Source: Collinsella sp.
GTDB taxonomy: Bacteria > Actinomycetota > Coriobacteriia > Coriobacteriales > Coriobacteriaceae
DNA: 64,000 nucleotides
Direction: 5' to 3'
Assembly: GCA_018382295.1 (NCBI GenBank)
Contig: JAGZQF010000004.1
Coordinates: 1 to 64,000 of the forward strand
The notes below the pieces were generated by a model. It was not told the origin of the DNA, did not search any database, and saw only the letters and a program-made list of their open reading frames with translations. Made by a program: the position numbers and the translations under genes. Positions 14,210 to 23,299 of this stretch are shown piece by piece (the stretch's first letter is position 1; the number at the start of each line of letters is the position of its first letter).

Positions 14210-16122
14210 AGGGCAGGGACTTTCGGCTCATCGTCGAGCTGCGGAATGGTGCCTACCACGTTATCCGCCAGCCAATTCATCTCGACAATCTGAGTGCTCG
14301 GCAGCGGAGGGAAGCCTTCGATCTGTACCACGCCGTTCTGACTGTGGAGCTCGCCGCCAAAGGGGTTGATGGATCCCTCGACAATGCCGTTGCGGAGCAA
14401 CTGCACGAGTTTGCGCGTCTGGTAGGGTAGGCCCGGAGCGTAACGGATGTCGATAACGCCGGAGCTCATGCCGTACCAGTAGTTGACGGCGCGCACTTGG
14501 TTGTCATCGCTGGTCTCGTCCCACGTGCCGTGCAGAAGGCTGCGAACGATGAGCTCGTAGTAACGGCCCCAGTTCCATACCGGCATGGCGATGCCGGTAA
14601 CCTTGCCATCGACCAGGCGGTGGAGTCCGTAGGCCGTAGGGTCTTCGAGCGACTTTGACATGTCAGCGCCGGTCATGACGCTCACGCCTTCGCGGCACAT
14701 GGCCTCGGCGAGACCGCCGGCGGGCACATCGCCCCAGGTGAGGATAATTTGCGCGCGGGGGTCGAGCAGCGAGGCACCGATGGCAAAGGCATTGATCTCG
14801 CTGAGCGCGCCGGATGCGAAGACCGACGCGTGGTAGCCGATGCGATGGTTGTCCGCCATGCTGGCGGCAAGGGCGCCCAGGAGGAACTTGGCCTCGTACA
14901 TCTTGCCAAAGTACGAACGGACGCTTTGGTGAGGAAGGCCGATAGAGCAGTTAAGGAACCGAACCTGGGGATACTCAACGGCAGCTCTGAGCGTGTATTC
15001 CATCAGGCGGTGCGAGGTCGAGAAGATGACGTTGTCTCCATGTTTGACAGCCGTTTCCACGGCGGCGTAGAACACGTCCGGATCGTGACAGTCTTCGAAC
15101 GCCTCGGTGCGCACGATACCGTCAAAGTGCTCATCGAGATACTGACGTCCTTGGTCGTGCAGACTGTCCCAGCTCGACGCCGCACAGGGGAACTCATGGA
15201 TAAAGGCGATACGCAGGGGGTTGGCCGCCGAATAGACAGTCTTGCCCATAAAGAAGTTGAGCACGCCGGAGGTGGACTTGGCGGGCGACTCCTCCTCATC
15301 GACGCTCGGCGCTTCGACAAGATCGACCTTGTCCTCGTCGTTTTTGCCGGCAATGACCAGCTCGCGCCAAATCTTGCACAGGCGGTTTACGACGATATCC
15401 GTCGGCGTATCCAGCAGGCGGTCCTGGTTGTACACATTGAGGTAGACGAGCATGGCGTCGGCGGGCGTAATGTCCAGGTGGTCGCCGCCTGCGCGAAGGT
15501 AGGCGCGCTTAAAGAGCAGGAAGGTGTGGCGCAGGTAGTCGACCTTTTTCTGCGGCCATTTTTCGATAAGGTTCCGACCGAGCATCTTGGCGAGCGTCTC
15601 GTAGCTTCCCTCACGCGAGAACTCGATTTCGTATAGGGGGCAGACGCGCCAAAACGCGCAGAATTCACCGTACAGGCGGCTTTCGACGGAATCCCATGTG
15701 CCGGGGTAGAGACGGGTGACCCTGGCCGAAACCGTTGGAGCGTCCAGGAATTTGAGGACACTGACGCGTTTGTTGCCTTCCTGGACATAGAACCGATGCA
15801 TGAACTCGGTGACGATGATGGGATCGCGATAGCCCTCGGTTACCTGGATGTCGTAGAGGTTGGACCACTTGCGGGCGAACTCAGTGTTAAACGGCAGCAG
15901 GGGCATAAAGTTGCATGAAAAGGCGGACTGACGGCCTTTGGTGACTGTGCCGACGACCATTTCGAGCGGAATATCCCTTAGGCCGACATTCTCTCGCTGA
16001 CCTAAGGGGAGCTGGGCAACGAGGCTGTCGAGGTCCGTAAGGTACGGGTGCTCGCTTTGGCTGATGGCGCGACGGCGTCCCTGCTCGCCGCGCTTGCGTG
16101 CTTGACGATAGGCCTCTTCCAT
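14206..16122 (-). CDS. cytoplasmic protein with ParB-like and BMP-type periplasmic-binding-like domains
   Basis: A 638-residue protein without signal peptide or membrane segment. Residues about 45-165 look like a ParB/sulfiredoxin-type domain, with GR.SAF, KW..LYDIQ, EG.RDPIIV and YVQEGNKRVSVLKF. From about residue 300 (PLRIAFIHEFP) it resembles the BMP/PnrA family of nucleoside-binding proteins, including QSVRSYFGKMYEAKFLLGA and IILTWGDVPAGGLAEAM. BMP proteins are usually exported lipoproteins; this one must act inside the cell, so it may be a sensor of a nucleoside-like ligand. It is coupled to the following metallophosphoesterase by a 4-base overlap. Similar proteins exist in Clostridia, but I know of no assigned function. 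Confidence 0.7.
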   Translation of the reverse strand: MEEAYRQARKRGEQGRRRAISQSEHPYLTDLDSLVAQLPLGQRENVGLRDIPLEMVVGTVTKGRQSAFSCNFMPLLPFNTEFARKWSNLYDIQVTEGYRDPIIVTEFMHRFYVQEGNKRVSVLKFLDAPTVSARVTRLYPGTWDSVESRLYGEFCAFWRVCPLYEIEFSREGSYETLAKMLGRNLIEKWPQKKVDYLRHTFLLFKRAYLRAGGDHLDITPADAMLVYLNVYNQDRLLDTPTDIVVNRLCKIWRELVIAGKNDEDKVDLVEAPSVDEEESPAKSTSGVLNFFMGKTVYSAANPLRIAFIHEFPCAASSWDSLHDQGRQYLDEHFDGIVRTEAFEDCHDPDVFYAAVETAVKHGDNVIFSTSHRLMEYTLRAAVEYPQVRFLNCSIGLPHQSVRSYFGKMYEAKFLLGALAASMADNHRIGYHASVFASGALSEINAFAIGASLLDPRAQIILTWGDVPAGGLAEAMCREGVSVMTGADMSKSLEDPTAYGLHRLVDGKVTGIAMPVWNWGRYYELIVRSLLHGTWDETSDDNQVRAVNYWYGMSSGVIDIRYAPGLPYQTRKLVQLLRNGIVEGSINPFGGELHSQNGVVQIEGFPPLPSTQIVEMNWLADNVVGTIPQLDDEPKVPAL

Positions 16123-16178
16123 GATGTTGCTCCCTTAGTCGTTTAAACAACTATATGAACCATGGTACCACGAATGAA

Positions 16179-16214
16179 AACCACCACAAAGGTGCCTGTC
16201 CCTTTTTGGCGGGT
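16179..16214. repeat. palindromic intergenic repeat (CCACCACAAAGG family)
   Basis: AACCACCACAAAGG faces CCTTTTTGGCGGGTT around GTGCCTGTC. It sits just past the mscS stop on the minus strand and is followed there by a T-rich stretch, so it probably terminates mscS. Related to the repeats at 13466, 19151, 45628 and 47421. Confidence 0.7.
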
Positions 16215-16981
16215 TAGGCGATGATGGGGGCGATGGCACGGATGCAGGCGTCGGCTGCCGTGAAAGTAGTGCTGTCGTCGCTGACGATAAAGATGATCTT
16301 TCCTTTGATGCCAAAGTCGCCGATTTCGCTAAAGAGTACGTAGGGCTCCTTGTCAAAGCCCGAGATGGGAAGCACGGCGGCCTTGGTGGCGCTGGTCAGC
16401 TCGTCTGCCAGCACGTCAAGGGAAGCCCACTTGGACGTGTCCTTTACGGCAACGGGCACGGCCACGCGCCCAAAGGGCATCAAATGCACGAGTGTGTTCT
16501 TGGAAATGTTGGAGTTGGGCACAATGATGGTCTGTCCACAGGCATCCTCAATCGTTGTATGGCGCCAAGTGATGTCTTGGACCACGCCGGATACGCCGCC
16601 GACCTCGATATTGTCGCCGGGCTTGATGATGCCCATAAAGGTCACCTGCATGCCGCCGATAAGGTTTGACAGCGTGTCCTGAAAGCCGAGCGAAATGGCG
16701 ATGCCGCCGACGCCAAGAGCGGCAACGAGGGCGTTTGCGTTAATGCCAAAGCAGTTGTCGAGGATAAAGCTGCCGCCGATCATCCAGATGACGGCGCGCG
16801 CGATGTTGATGAAGATACTCGATGCCGGAAGCGGGTTATCGTCTCGGTTAAGCAGATGGTTCAGGGTCTTGGATACGACCTTGGCGGCGACGGCGGTGCC
16901 TATCGCCAAGATGACGGCCCAGATGATGTTGTGGACCCACCGTTGCTCAAAGAAATGAAGAATCGGCTCAAACAATTCCAT
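16214..16981 (-). CDS. small-conductance mechanosensitive channel, MscS family
   Basis: Membrane tension-gated channel that releases solutes on osmotic downshock. The 255 residues show three membrane helices. The pore-lining helix (ALVAALGVGGIAISLGFQDT) is followed by the beta domain typical of MscS (PGDNIEVGGVSGVVQDI and IIVPNSNI). The frame opens at 17026, but ATG 16981 (MELFEP) follows AGGAGG by about 10 bases and is preferred. It is somewhat shorter than E. coli MscS at the C-terminus. Sole gene of its transcription unit, between two palindromic hairpins. Confidence 0.9.
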   Translation of the reverse strand: MELFEPILHFFEQRWVHNIIWAVILAIGTAVAAKVVSKTLNHLLNRDDNPLPASSIFINIARAVIWMIGGSFILDNCFGINANALVAALGVGGIAISLGFQDTLSNLIGGMQVTFMGIIKPGDNIEVGGVSGVVQDITWRHTTIEDACGQTIIVPNSNISKNTLVHLMPFGRVAVPVAVKDTSKWASLDVLADELTSATKAAVLPISGFDKEPYVLFSEIGDFGIKGKIIFIVSDDSTTFTAADACIRAIAPIIA

Positions 16982-17027
16982 GTAGGGAAAACCTCCTAAT
17001 GATCGTCCAACCATGATACCCACCAAG

Positions 17028-17056
17028 AAGCCCGTCCGATCACATCGGACGGGCTT
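17028..17056. terminator. terminator after the 5'-nucleotidase gene
   Basis: AAGCCCGTCCGAT / ATCGGACGGGCTT, 13 bp perfect with a 3-base loop, located after the 17110 stop on the minus strand. It separates the surface 5'-nucleotidase from mscS. Confidence 0.8.
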
Positions 17057-17109
17057 CTGTGCTCGATATAAGGTTTACGCGGCGGGGCTGTAAGGCCCGG
17101 CGGTGTAGC

Positions 17110-19128
17110 TTAGCGTCGACGCTTCCAGATAATGCCGAGCATGATGACGATGATGCCGCCGATAAGGCACGCGCCAACTACTGCCAGCGTGCGGTCTCCC
17201 GTTGCGGCAAGCTTACCGGTCGTCTTCTTGGTGATGACCTTCGTGGTCGCCGTGTCCGTCTTAGACGAGGGCTTAGGCGTCGGGGCCGGTGAGGGCGTGG
17301 GGTCCACGGCTGCGGAGCCGAAGCCGATGGTGCCGGCGAGCCCGGCCATCTTGCTCTCCCAGCCGTTCTGCCCGATCAGCGCCCTTAGCGCTGACTCGCA
17401 GGTACCCCACTCGGTGTGCTTGGTGGCGTTTGCGAAGGTGGGGAAGTCGGTCGTGTTGGTAATGATGTAGTTGTTGGTGGCGACGGTGTAGTTCTTGGCG
17501 GGATCGAGCGTGCTGCCATCCTTGGTGAGCGTGGCGCTCACAATGCGCTTGCCTTCGGGCTGCGTCCAATCAATCGTCACGTTAATGCCGCCAAAGGAGA
17601 GAACGCTGCCAGAGTCATCGCGCCACTTGTACTTGTCTTGCGCCTCCTGCTCGGTGTGGCCGGCTGCCACATAGGCTTGCTGAAGCTCGTAGCTGTCGTT
17701 GCAATCGTCGCTGATCTGCAGTGAGTGCTCAAGCGCTGCGAGGAAGTTTGCGCCGGTCATGCCCCAGGTCTCCACGGTGTTGCCATAGGGCGAGATGGCG
17801 ACGACGTTGCCGGCGGTCACATCGCCCGCCGCGATGCCGCCGCGGATGCCGCCCGCGTTTTCGATGGCGAGGTCTGCCCCCGTCAGGGCAAGATAGGAGC
17901 CGCAGATAACATGCCCGATGGTCTGGGCTTTGGTGGCGTCGCCCGCTTTACTGGGACGCAGATCGGTGGTGCGCACCATCTCCCAGCCATGCGTACCCGC
18001 GGCGTCCTCGCCGTAGAAATAGTTGGTGGAGGATGTGCCGAGCACCTTGTTCGATTCGCTTTCAAAGGCATCGTCGAGTGGCTTGATTTTGTTGTTGCGA
18101 ACCTCGTCAAGGATGTTCTGGTTGTTAGGGTCTGCCAAAAGGTCGTCGACGTCCTTGGCGGTGTAGAGCTTCTCGTCGCTGTCGCCTGCGGAGACCGTCA
18201 CCATGTCGTCGTTGGTGGTTTCGGTACCCCTGGTGTCGTACTCATAGGGAATGGAAAGCAGACCAACCTCGGTAAAGGCGCTGCCCGCCTCGACGACGCG
18301 GACCGGCTTGCCGTCGGTCCCCGTCACGTTTTCGTCTAAGTTGATGTGCTCGTGGCCCGCGACCAGTGCATCGACCCCAACGAGCTTTGCAGCAAAGGTC
18401 TTGGCGTCGAGCGTGTGCGCGATGCAGACGATAACGTTGCAGCCCTCATCCTCGCGCAGTCGCTTGGCCTCGGCATTGATGGCGTCCGCCGCACCCGAGA
18501 ACGACGTGCCCGCGACCAGGTCCGCGCGTAGCGAGGAGCCCAGCGACTCATCCATGGCTCCGACGACGCCGACCTTAATCTTGTAGTTAAACGTGGGACT
18601 GCCCTCGCCGTCCTTCCAAGTGCGATTGAGCGTCTTGGTGATGCTCGAGCTCCATACGCCGTTCGAGGACGTTGCATTCGCGCAGAGCATGGCGAAAGGT
18701 GTACTGGTGGCACCATTGCCGGCCATCGTGCGAAGCTTGTCCGCGCCGTAGCTCCAGTCATGGTTGCCCGGTGTGGTTGCGTCGTAGCCGTTTGCGTAGA
18801 AGGTGTTCATGAGTTCGGCGATGCTCTTGCCCTCGCTCATGGTGGCAAAGGACTGCCCGTGGAAGGTGTCGCCTGCATCGAGCAGAAAGTCGGGGGCGTT
18901 GCTTTGAGCGCTATAGAGAACCGCCAGCCCGTCAAAGCCAATGGTGCCCGTGCCCTTGCTTGCGTTGTAGCCGTACTTGTAGCTGCCGTGGATGTCGTTG
19001 GTGTGCATGACGGTTACGGCGCCGTCAATAGCGGCGGGCAGGTTCCCCGCGAAAGCGAGGCTTGGGATGCCTGTGAGCGCGCCGGCAAACAACGCGGCAG
19101 CTAACGCAAGGCGGGGGAGTCTTTTCAT
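17110..19128 (-). CDS. cell-wall-anchored 5'-nucleotidase / bifunctional metallophosphatase
   Basis: Predicted surface enzyme that removes phosphate from extracellular nucleotides. The 672 residues start with a Sec signal (MKRLPRLALAAALFAG...LAFAG). The metallophosphatase domain follows, with TNDIHG, LDAGDTFHG, GNHDWSYG and AGHEH. The C-terminal 5'-nucleotidase domain has IENAGGIRGG and NNYI. A Pro/Thr-rich linker then leads to LAATGD, a hydrophobic helix and KRRR: a sorting signal of the LAxTG type used by class E sortases of high-GC Gram-positives. ATG 19128 follows AAGGAGA; codons before it are not part of the signal peptide. Confidence 0.9.
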   Translation of the reverse strand: MKRLPRLALAAALFAGALTGIPSLAFAGNLPAAIDGAVTVMHTNDIHGSYKYGYNASKGTGTIGFDGLAVLYSAQSNAPDFLLDAGDTFHGQSFATMSEGKSIAELMNTFYANGYDATTPGNHDWSYGADKLRTMAGNGATSTPFAMLCANATSSNGVWSSSITKTLNRTWKDGEGSPTFNYKIKVGVVGAMDESLGSSLRADLVAGTSFSGAADAINAEAKRLREDEGCNVIVCIAHTLDAKTFAAKLVGVDALVAGHEHINLDENVTGTDGKPVRVVEAGSAFTEVGLLSIPYEYDTRGTETTNDDMVTVSAGDSDEKLYTAKDVDDLLADPNNQNILDEVRNNKIKPLDDAFESESNKVLGTSSTNYFYGEDAAGTHGWEMVRTTDLRPSKAGDATKAQTIGHVICGSYLALTGADLAIENAGGIRGGIAAGDVTAGNVVAISPYGNTVETWGMTGANFLAALEHSLQISDDCNDSYELQQAYVAAGHTEQEAQDKYKWRDDSGSVLSFGGINVTIDWTQPEGKRIVSATLTKDGSTLDPAKNYTVATNNYIITNTTDFPTFANATKHTEWGTCESALRALIGQNGWESKMAGLAGTIGFGSAAVDPTPSPAPTPKPSSKTDTATTKVITKKTTGKLAATGDRTLAVVGACLIGGIIVIMLGIIWKRRR

Positions 19129-19150
19129 GGCTGTCTCCTTACTCTTTAAC

Positions 19151-19194
19151 AAAAACCACCACAAAGGTGCCTGTCCCCTTTGTGGTGGTTTTCT
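19151..19194. repeat. palindromic intergenic repeat (CCACCACAAAGG family)
   Basis: AAAACCACCACAAAGG pairs with CCTTTGTGGTGGTTTT around a loop containing TGCCTGTC. It has A/T-runs on both sides and so reads as a bidirectional terminator; here it follows the ABC ATPase gene on the minus strand. Confidence 0.8.
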
Positions 19195-19200
19195 AGGTCG

Positions 19201-19995
19201 TTAGCTTAGCAGCATGCGGTCGTTGGCGAGCTCGCCGCCCGAGACCTCCTCGAATTTCTGCAGCAGGTCGGCTACGGTGAGCGACTTCTTCTCATCGCCC
19301 GCCACGTCGTAGATCACGTGGCCTTCGTGCATCATGATCAGACGGTTGCCCAGACGGATGGCGTCGTTCATGTTGTGCGTGACCATGAGCGTGGTCAGGT
19401 GGTTCTCGTCGACGATCTCCTCGGTCAGGTTGAGCACCTTTGATGCCGTCTTGGGGTCGAGGGCCGCCGTGTGCTCGTCGAGCAGCAGCAGGCGCGGCTT
19501 GGTGAGCGTGGCCATCAGCAGGGTGAGTGCCTGGCGCTGGCCGCCCGAGAGCAGGCCGACCTTAGCGTTGAGGCGCGTATCCAGACCAAGGTCCAGACGC
19601 TTGAGCAGCTCAACGTACTCGTCCTTCTCGGCCTTGGTGACGCCCCACGAAAGGCCGCGACGCTGGCCACGGCGCTTGGCGAGGGCCAGGTTCTCGGCGA
19701 TCTGCATGTCAGCAGCGGTGCCGCGCATGGGGTCCTGGAACACGCGGCCCAGGTACTTGGCGCGCTGCGACTCGCTCAGACGCGAGATGTCGGTGCCGTC
19801 GAGCTCAATAACGCCCGAATCGAGCGGGTACACGCCGGCGATCATGTTGAGCAGCGTGGACTTGCCGGCGCCGTTGCCGCCGATCACGGTTACAAAGTCG
19901 CCGTCATTTAGGGTGAGGTCGACGCCGGTGAGCGCGCGCTTCTCGGTGACGGTGCCCTTGTTAAAGGTCTTTTTGACGTGCGAGAGCTTAAGCAT
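19201..19995 (-). CDS. ABC transporter ATP-binding protein
   Basis: Energises the importer made with the next two genes. The 264 residues contain Walker A GGNGAGKST, the signature LLSGGQRQAL, Walker B LLLLDEH and the switch histidine in VTHNM. ATG 19995 (MLKLSHV) is chosen over 20004 because the GGGGG ribosome site fits it. The gene overlaps the end of the permease gene by 8 bases. The three-gene set belongs to the PF04392 type of importer, whose known members take up tryptophan or tyrosine; the substrate here is not shown by sequence. Confidence 0.88.
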   Translation of the reverse strand: MLKLSHVKKTFNKGTVTEKRALTGVDLTLNDGDFVTVIGGNGAGKSTLLNMIAGVYPLDSGVIELDGTDISRLSESQRAKYLGRVFQDPMRGTAADMQIAENLALAKRRGQRRGLSWGVTKAEKDEYVELLKRLDLGLDTRLNAKVGLLSGGQRQALTLLMATLTKPRLLLLDEHTAALDPKTASKVLNLTEEIVDENHLTTLMVTHNMNDAIRLGNRLIMMHEGHVIYDVAGDEKKSLTVADLLQKFEEVSGGELANDRMLLS

Positions 19996-20911
19996 CTGCC
20001 TCATCCCCCTTCGTGTAGGAGCTGCGGAGCTTATAGCGCTCCCAAACCACGGGCACGCACAGGGCCACGGCGACGATCACGGCGGAGAGCAGTTTCATGT
20101 CGTTGGCGTCCATGCCCATTTGCAGCACGATGGCGCGGATAAGGAAGTACACCACGGAGCCAAAGACGGCGGAGGCAAGACGGACGCTAAACTGCGTGAG
20201 GCCGCCGGGCAGCAGACGGCCGAGCACCTCACCGATAACAATGGCGGCAAGACCGATAACGATGGCACCGGTGCCCATACCAATGTCGGCATACTTTTGG
20301 CTCTGGCAGATGAGCGCGCCCGAAAGGCCGATGAGGGCGTTGGAGAGCACGAGGGCGATCATCTTGGTGGAGTTGGTGTTGACGCCCAGGGCGCGGATCA
20401 TGTACTCGTTGTTGCCGGTGGCGCGCAGCGCCGAGCCAATCTCGGTGCCAAAGAACCAATACAGGATGGCAACGATAGCCACGGCGAGCAGGATGCCCAA
20501 GATGATGGCAACGGTGGACTGCGGCAGGCCGGTCATATTGCTGACGGCCGAAAACACGGTGCCCTTGGCAAGAATGGGCGTATTGGACTTGCCCATGATG
20601 CGCAGGTTGATGGACCACAGGCTGATCTGGGTGAGGATTCCGGCGAGGATCGCGGGAATCTCAAAGACGGTGGTCAGAATGCCCGTGACGGCGCCCGCGA
20701 TGGCGCCGGCGCACATACCGGCCAGCACGGCGAACAGCGGGTCGACGTTGTTATTGACGATGAGCACAGCGCAGACGCAGCCGCCGAGGGCAAAGCTGCC
20801 GTCGCAGGTCATATCAGGGATGTCGAGCAGGCGGAACGTGATAAACACGCCAAGCACCATAATGCCCCAGAGGACGCCCTGCGAAACGGCGCCCTGCAAT
20901 GCAATGAGCAT
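19988..20911 (-). CDS. ABC transporter permease
   Basis: Membrane subunit of 307 residues with about eight to nine hydrophobic helices, including the branched-chain amino acid-type permease features (LLDIPDMTCDGSFALG near the N-terminus and GSALRATGNNEYMIRALGV in the cytoplasmic coupling region). Downstream it overlaps the ATPase gene. Upstream, a roughly 200-base gap with a GC-rich imperfect hairpin (about 21015-21045) separates it from the binding-protein gene, which may lower its expression relative to that protein. Confidence 0.88.
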   Translation of the reverse strand: MLIALQGAVSQGVLWGIMVLGVFITFRLLDIPDMTCDGSFALGGCVCAVLIVNNNVDPLFAVLAGMCAGAIAGAVTGILTTVFEIPAILAGILTQISLWSINLRIMGKSNTPILAKGTVFSAVSNMTGLPQSTVAIILGILLAVAIVAILYWFFGTEIGSALRATGNNEYMIRALGVNTNSTKMIALVLSNALIGLSGALICQSQKYADIGMGTGAIVIGLAAIVIGEVLGRLLPGGLTQFSVRLASAVFGSVVYFLIRAIVLQMGMDANDMKLLSAVIVAVALCVPVVWERYKLRSSYTKGDEADA

Positions 20912-21114
20912 GCTTCATACCTCCTAGGATAGGGTGGACACGTGATTCACCATAATAGCGGTAACAATGCATAGAAGAGTTACGGACAGACGTTTTGTTT
21001 TACCTGAAACAAGCAGGGCGGACGCCGGTCTACAGCGCCCGCCCCTGTGGCTCAGATATTGAATAACGCGGCTAAAGCGCGAGCACGGGTTCTAGACGCA
21101 TGCCGCGTATGGCA

Positions 21115-22095
21115 TTACGCGTCCAGGGCGGAAAGGTCGATGCCCAGGGCCTCGGCCATTTCGTCGTTCTTGACGACGACCAGGTCCTTGCTCGAGAGGT
21201 GCTTGATCGGCATATCCTCGGGCTTGGCCTCGCCCTTCAGGATCTTAACGGCCATCTCGCCCGCGGCGTAGCCCAGGTCCTCATAGTTGATGGAGAGGGT
21301 GAACAGGCCGCCGGCCATGCACATACCCTCCTCGCCAGTCACGAAGGGAAGCTTGTTTTCCTTGCAGATCTGGCCGACCTGCGAGGCACCCGCGGCGATG
21401 GTGTTGTCGGTGGGGGAGTACAGCGCGTCGACCTTGCCCACGGCAGACTCGACGACGGACTGAATCTCGTTGGAGCTCGAGACGGTGAAATCGGTGTACT
21501 CGAGGCCCAGCTTGTCGAGCTCCTTCTTGGCGGCCTTGATCTGGACGTCGGAGTTGGACTCGGCGGTGCAGTAGAGCAGGCCGACCTTTTTAACGTCGGG
21601 CAGGACCTTCTGCATCATCTCGAGCTGCTCGGCGACCGGGGTGAGGTCGGAAGCGCCCGTGACGTTGGTGCCGGGCTTGTCGTTGTCCTGGACCAGGCCG
21701 GAGGCGGCGTAGTCGGTGATGGCGCAGCCCACGATGGGGATATCGGCCGTGGCGCCGGCGGCAGCCTGCGCGGCGGGCGTGGCGATGGCATAAATCAGGT
21801 TGACGTTGTCGCCCACAAACTTGTCGGCAATGGACTTACACGTGGACTGGTCGTTCTGGGCGTTCTTCTGGTCGATCTTGACCTTAAGGCCGCTCTTCTT
21901 GATGGCATTGACGAAGCCGTCGTTGGCGGCATCGAGCGCGGAGTGCTCGGTGAGCTGCAGAACGCCGATGGTGTAGTCGGAACCGGCGGCAGCGGAGCCG
22001 GAACCAGAGTTGCCGCCGCATCCGGCGAGCGGGGCGAGCGCGAGCAGGCCGGCGGAGACCAGAAGGCTCCTGCGGCTGATGGTGATGTCCTTCAT
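21115..22095 (-). CDS. ABC transporter substrate-binding lipoprotein (PF04392 type)
   Basis: Extracytoplasmic solute receptor of 326 residues. The N-terminus (MKDITISRRSLLVSAGLLA) ends in a lipobox LAGC, so it is lipid-anchored. The mature part follows the two-lobe fold of the ABC_sub_bind family (YTIGVLQLTEHSALDAAND, ATPAAQAAAG, VGCAITDYAASGLV). ATG 22095 follows GGGGGT. Upstream codons in the frame are excluded because they would bury the signal peptide. No T-box or other amino acid sensor is visible in the leader, so the substrate remains open. Confidence 0.88.
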   Translation of the reverse strand: MKDITISRRSLLVSAGLLALAPLAGCGGNSGSGSAAAGSDYTIGVLQLTEHSALDAANDGFVNAIKKSGLKVKIDQKNAQNDQSTCKSIADKFVGDNVNLIYAIATPAAQAAAGATADIPIVGCAITDYAASGLVQDNDKPGTNVTGASDLTPVAEQLEMMQKVLPDVKKVGLLYCTAESNSDVQIKAAKKELDKLGLEYTDFTVSSSNEIQSVVESAVGKVDALYSPTDNTIAAGASQVGQICKENKLPFVTGEEGMCMAGGLFTLSINYEDLGYAAGEMAVKILKGEAKPEDMPIKHLSSKDLVVVKNDEMAEALGIDLSALDA

Positions 22096-22255
22096 ATCAT
22101 TACCCCCAGTATAAAAATGGCTGGAAACACTGCACTGGGACAAAGTGCAAGTGGAACTATAGTAGCGCTGATGTCCATTTTTACAACAGCCTGGCGGGTT
22201 TTTTAATACAGAATCGGATGGGCGGTACGGGTAGTCGAATGGGCGGCGGAGGGTC

Positions 22256-23041
22256 TTATGCGGCGGAGGAGGCGTCGTCCTCGTCCAGGGCGGCGAAGAG
22301 CTTCTTGCCGTCGAGCAGGCGCGTGCTGACGTTTCTCATACGGGCGATCTCGACGGTGCGCAGCGTATCGTCGGTGCCTCGGGCGTCGTAGACCGTTCCC
22401 AGCAAATAAGAGATGCCATCGCGCTGTCTGATGGCAAAGGGACGGAGTGTCATCCGTGCTGCTTCGGTTTCGCCGCGTGTCGTGACGCTCGAAATATCAA
22501 AACTCACCGTGGTTCCGTGGTCGATGGCCTGCTCGACGAGCTCGCACGTGTCGATGCGCTTGATAGGCGTGCGTGTTGACTTGGTAGCCTTGCTGCCTGC
22601 GCTCGGAACGGGTTCGGGTGTATCGAGGTAGCCGCGAACGTCGGCACTCGCCATGGCAACTAAGTGCTGCGCCATGCTCTTGCGGATAGCGATAGGCGTG
22701 GAGCGGTTGCGCATGACCATACCGTGGAGCCGGATGATCTCTTCGTCGGTGAGCGGACGGGTAAGAAGTTTGTAGCCCACGCCGCGTTTGTACTCAATTT
22801 CGTATCCGGCATGGCGAAGCGCGGAGATTGCGGTGTAGATGCTGCGCCGCGCCGCCGAGATGGGCATGCGGGCGGGGTCGTCGGGATGGGCGAGGCGCCG
22901 GATCAACTCATCGGAAAGCATGGCCTTGTCCTCGCCGGTGTTTTCGCTCAAGAGCTGCAGGATGCGAACGGCGCGATAGGCTGCCATCGAGGCGGCGCCC
23001 CTCGTCGTGGTGTCGTAGGTTTCAACAGCGGCTTCGGTCAT
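22256..23041 (-). CDS. WYL-domain transcriptional regulator
   Basis: A 261-residue regulator. An N-terminal winged-helix region (about 15-90) is followed by a WYL-like ligand domain (about 165-240) with MTLRPFAIRQRDGISYLLG and LRTVEIARM. WYL proteins sense nucleic acid or nucleotide ligands and regulate diverse genes. The residues of the name-giving WYL motif are degenerate here (SYL). ATG 23041 lies about 10 bases after AAAGGA; the GTG at 23050 is too close to it. Target genes cannot be read from context. Confidence 0.7.
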   Translation of the reverse strand: MTEAAVETYDTTTRGAASMAAYRAVRILQLLSENTGEDKAMLSDELIRRLAHPDDPARMPISAARRSIYTAISALRHAGYEIEYKRGVGYKLLTRPLTDEEIIRLHGMVMRNRSTPIAIRKSMAQHLVAMASADVRGYLDTPEPVPSAGSKATKSTRTPIKRIDTCELVEQAIDHGTTVSFDISSVTTRGETEAARMTLRPFAIRQRDGISYLLGTVYDARGTDDTLRTVEIARMRNVSTRLLDGKKLFAALDEDDASSAA

Positions 23042-23158
23042 CGTGCCCACGTCCTTTCCGTTTTGGGTGACGACGGTATGGAGCCTAGGACGCGGGGCTT
23101 TCCCAGGGGCGCAGGGCGCTCTGGGCGGTCGGTAGTCGTCGGCAAACGGCGGGTCGAG

Positions 23159-23221
23159 TTTTCAACAGCCCTGCTCAACTGACCAAAAACTTGCCAAAAG
23201 CTTGACGGATACTGTTGAAAA
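23159..23221. promoter_or_regulatory. inverted repeat between the WYL regulator and asnS
   Basis: TTTTCAACAG (23159-23168) and CTGTTGAAAA (23212-23221) are perfect reverse complements 43 bases apart, upstream of the regulator gene. They could be paired half-sites of an operator. The right copy overlaps the T-run of the asnS terminator, so part of the match may be fortuitous. Confidence 0.35.
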
Positions 23222-23253
23222 AAGCGTCTCTCGACCGATGTCGAGAGACGCTT
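23216..23253 (-). terminator. asnS terminator
   Basis: Minus-strand stem AAGCGTCTCTCGA / TCGAGAGACGCTT with a short loop, followed by six T. Strong intrinsic terminator about 47 bases after the asnS stop. Confidence 0.9.
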
Positions 23254-23299
23254 GTGCGATGAGCGTTGGCGTGTGGCGACGCGAGCTAGCGTCCGACGA

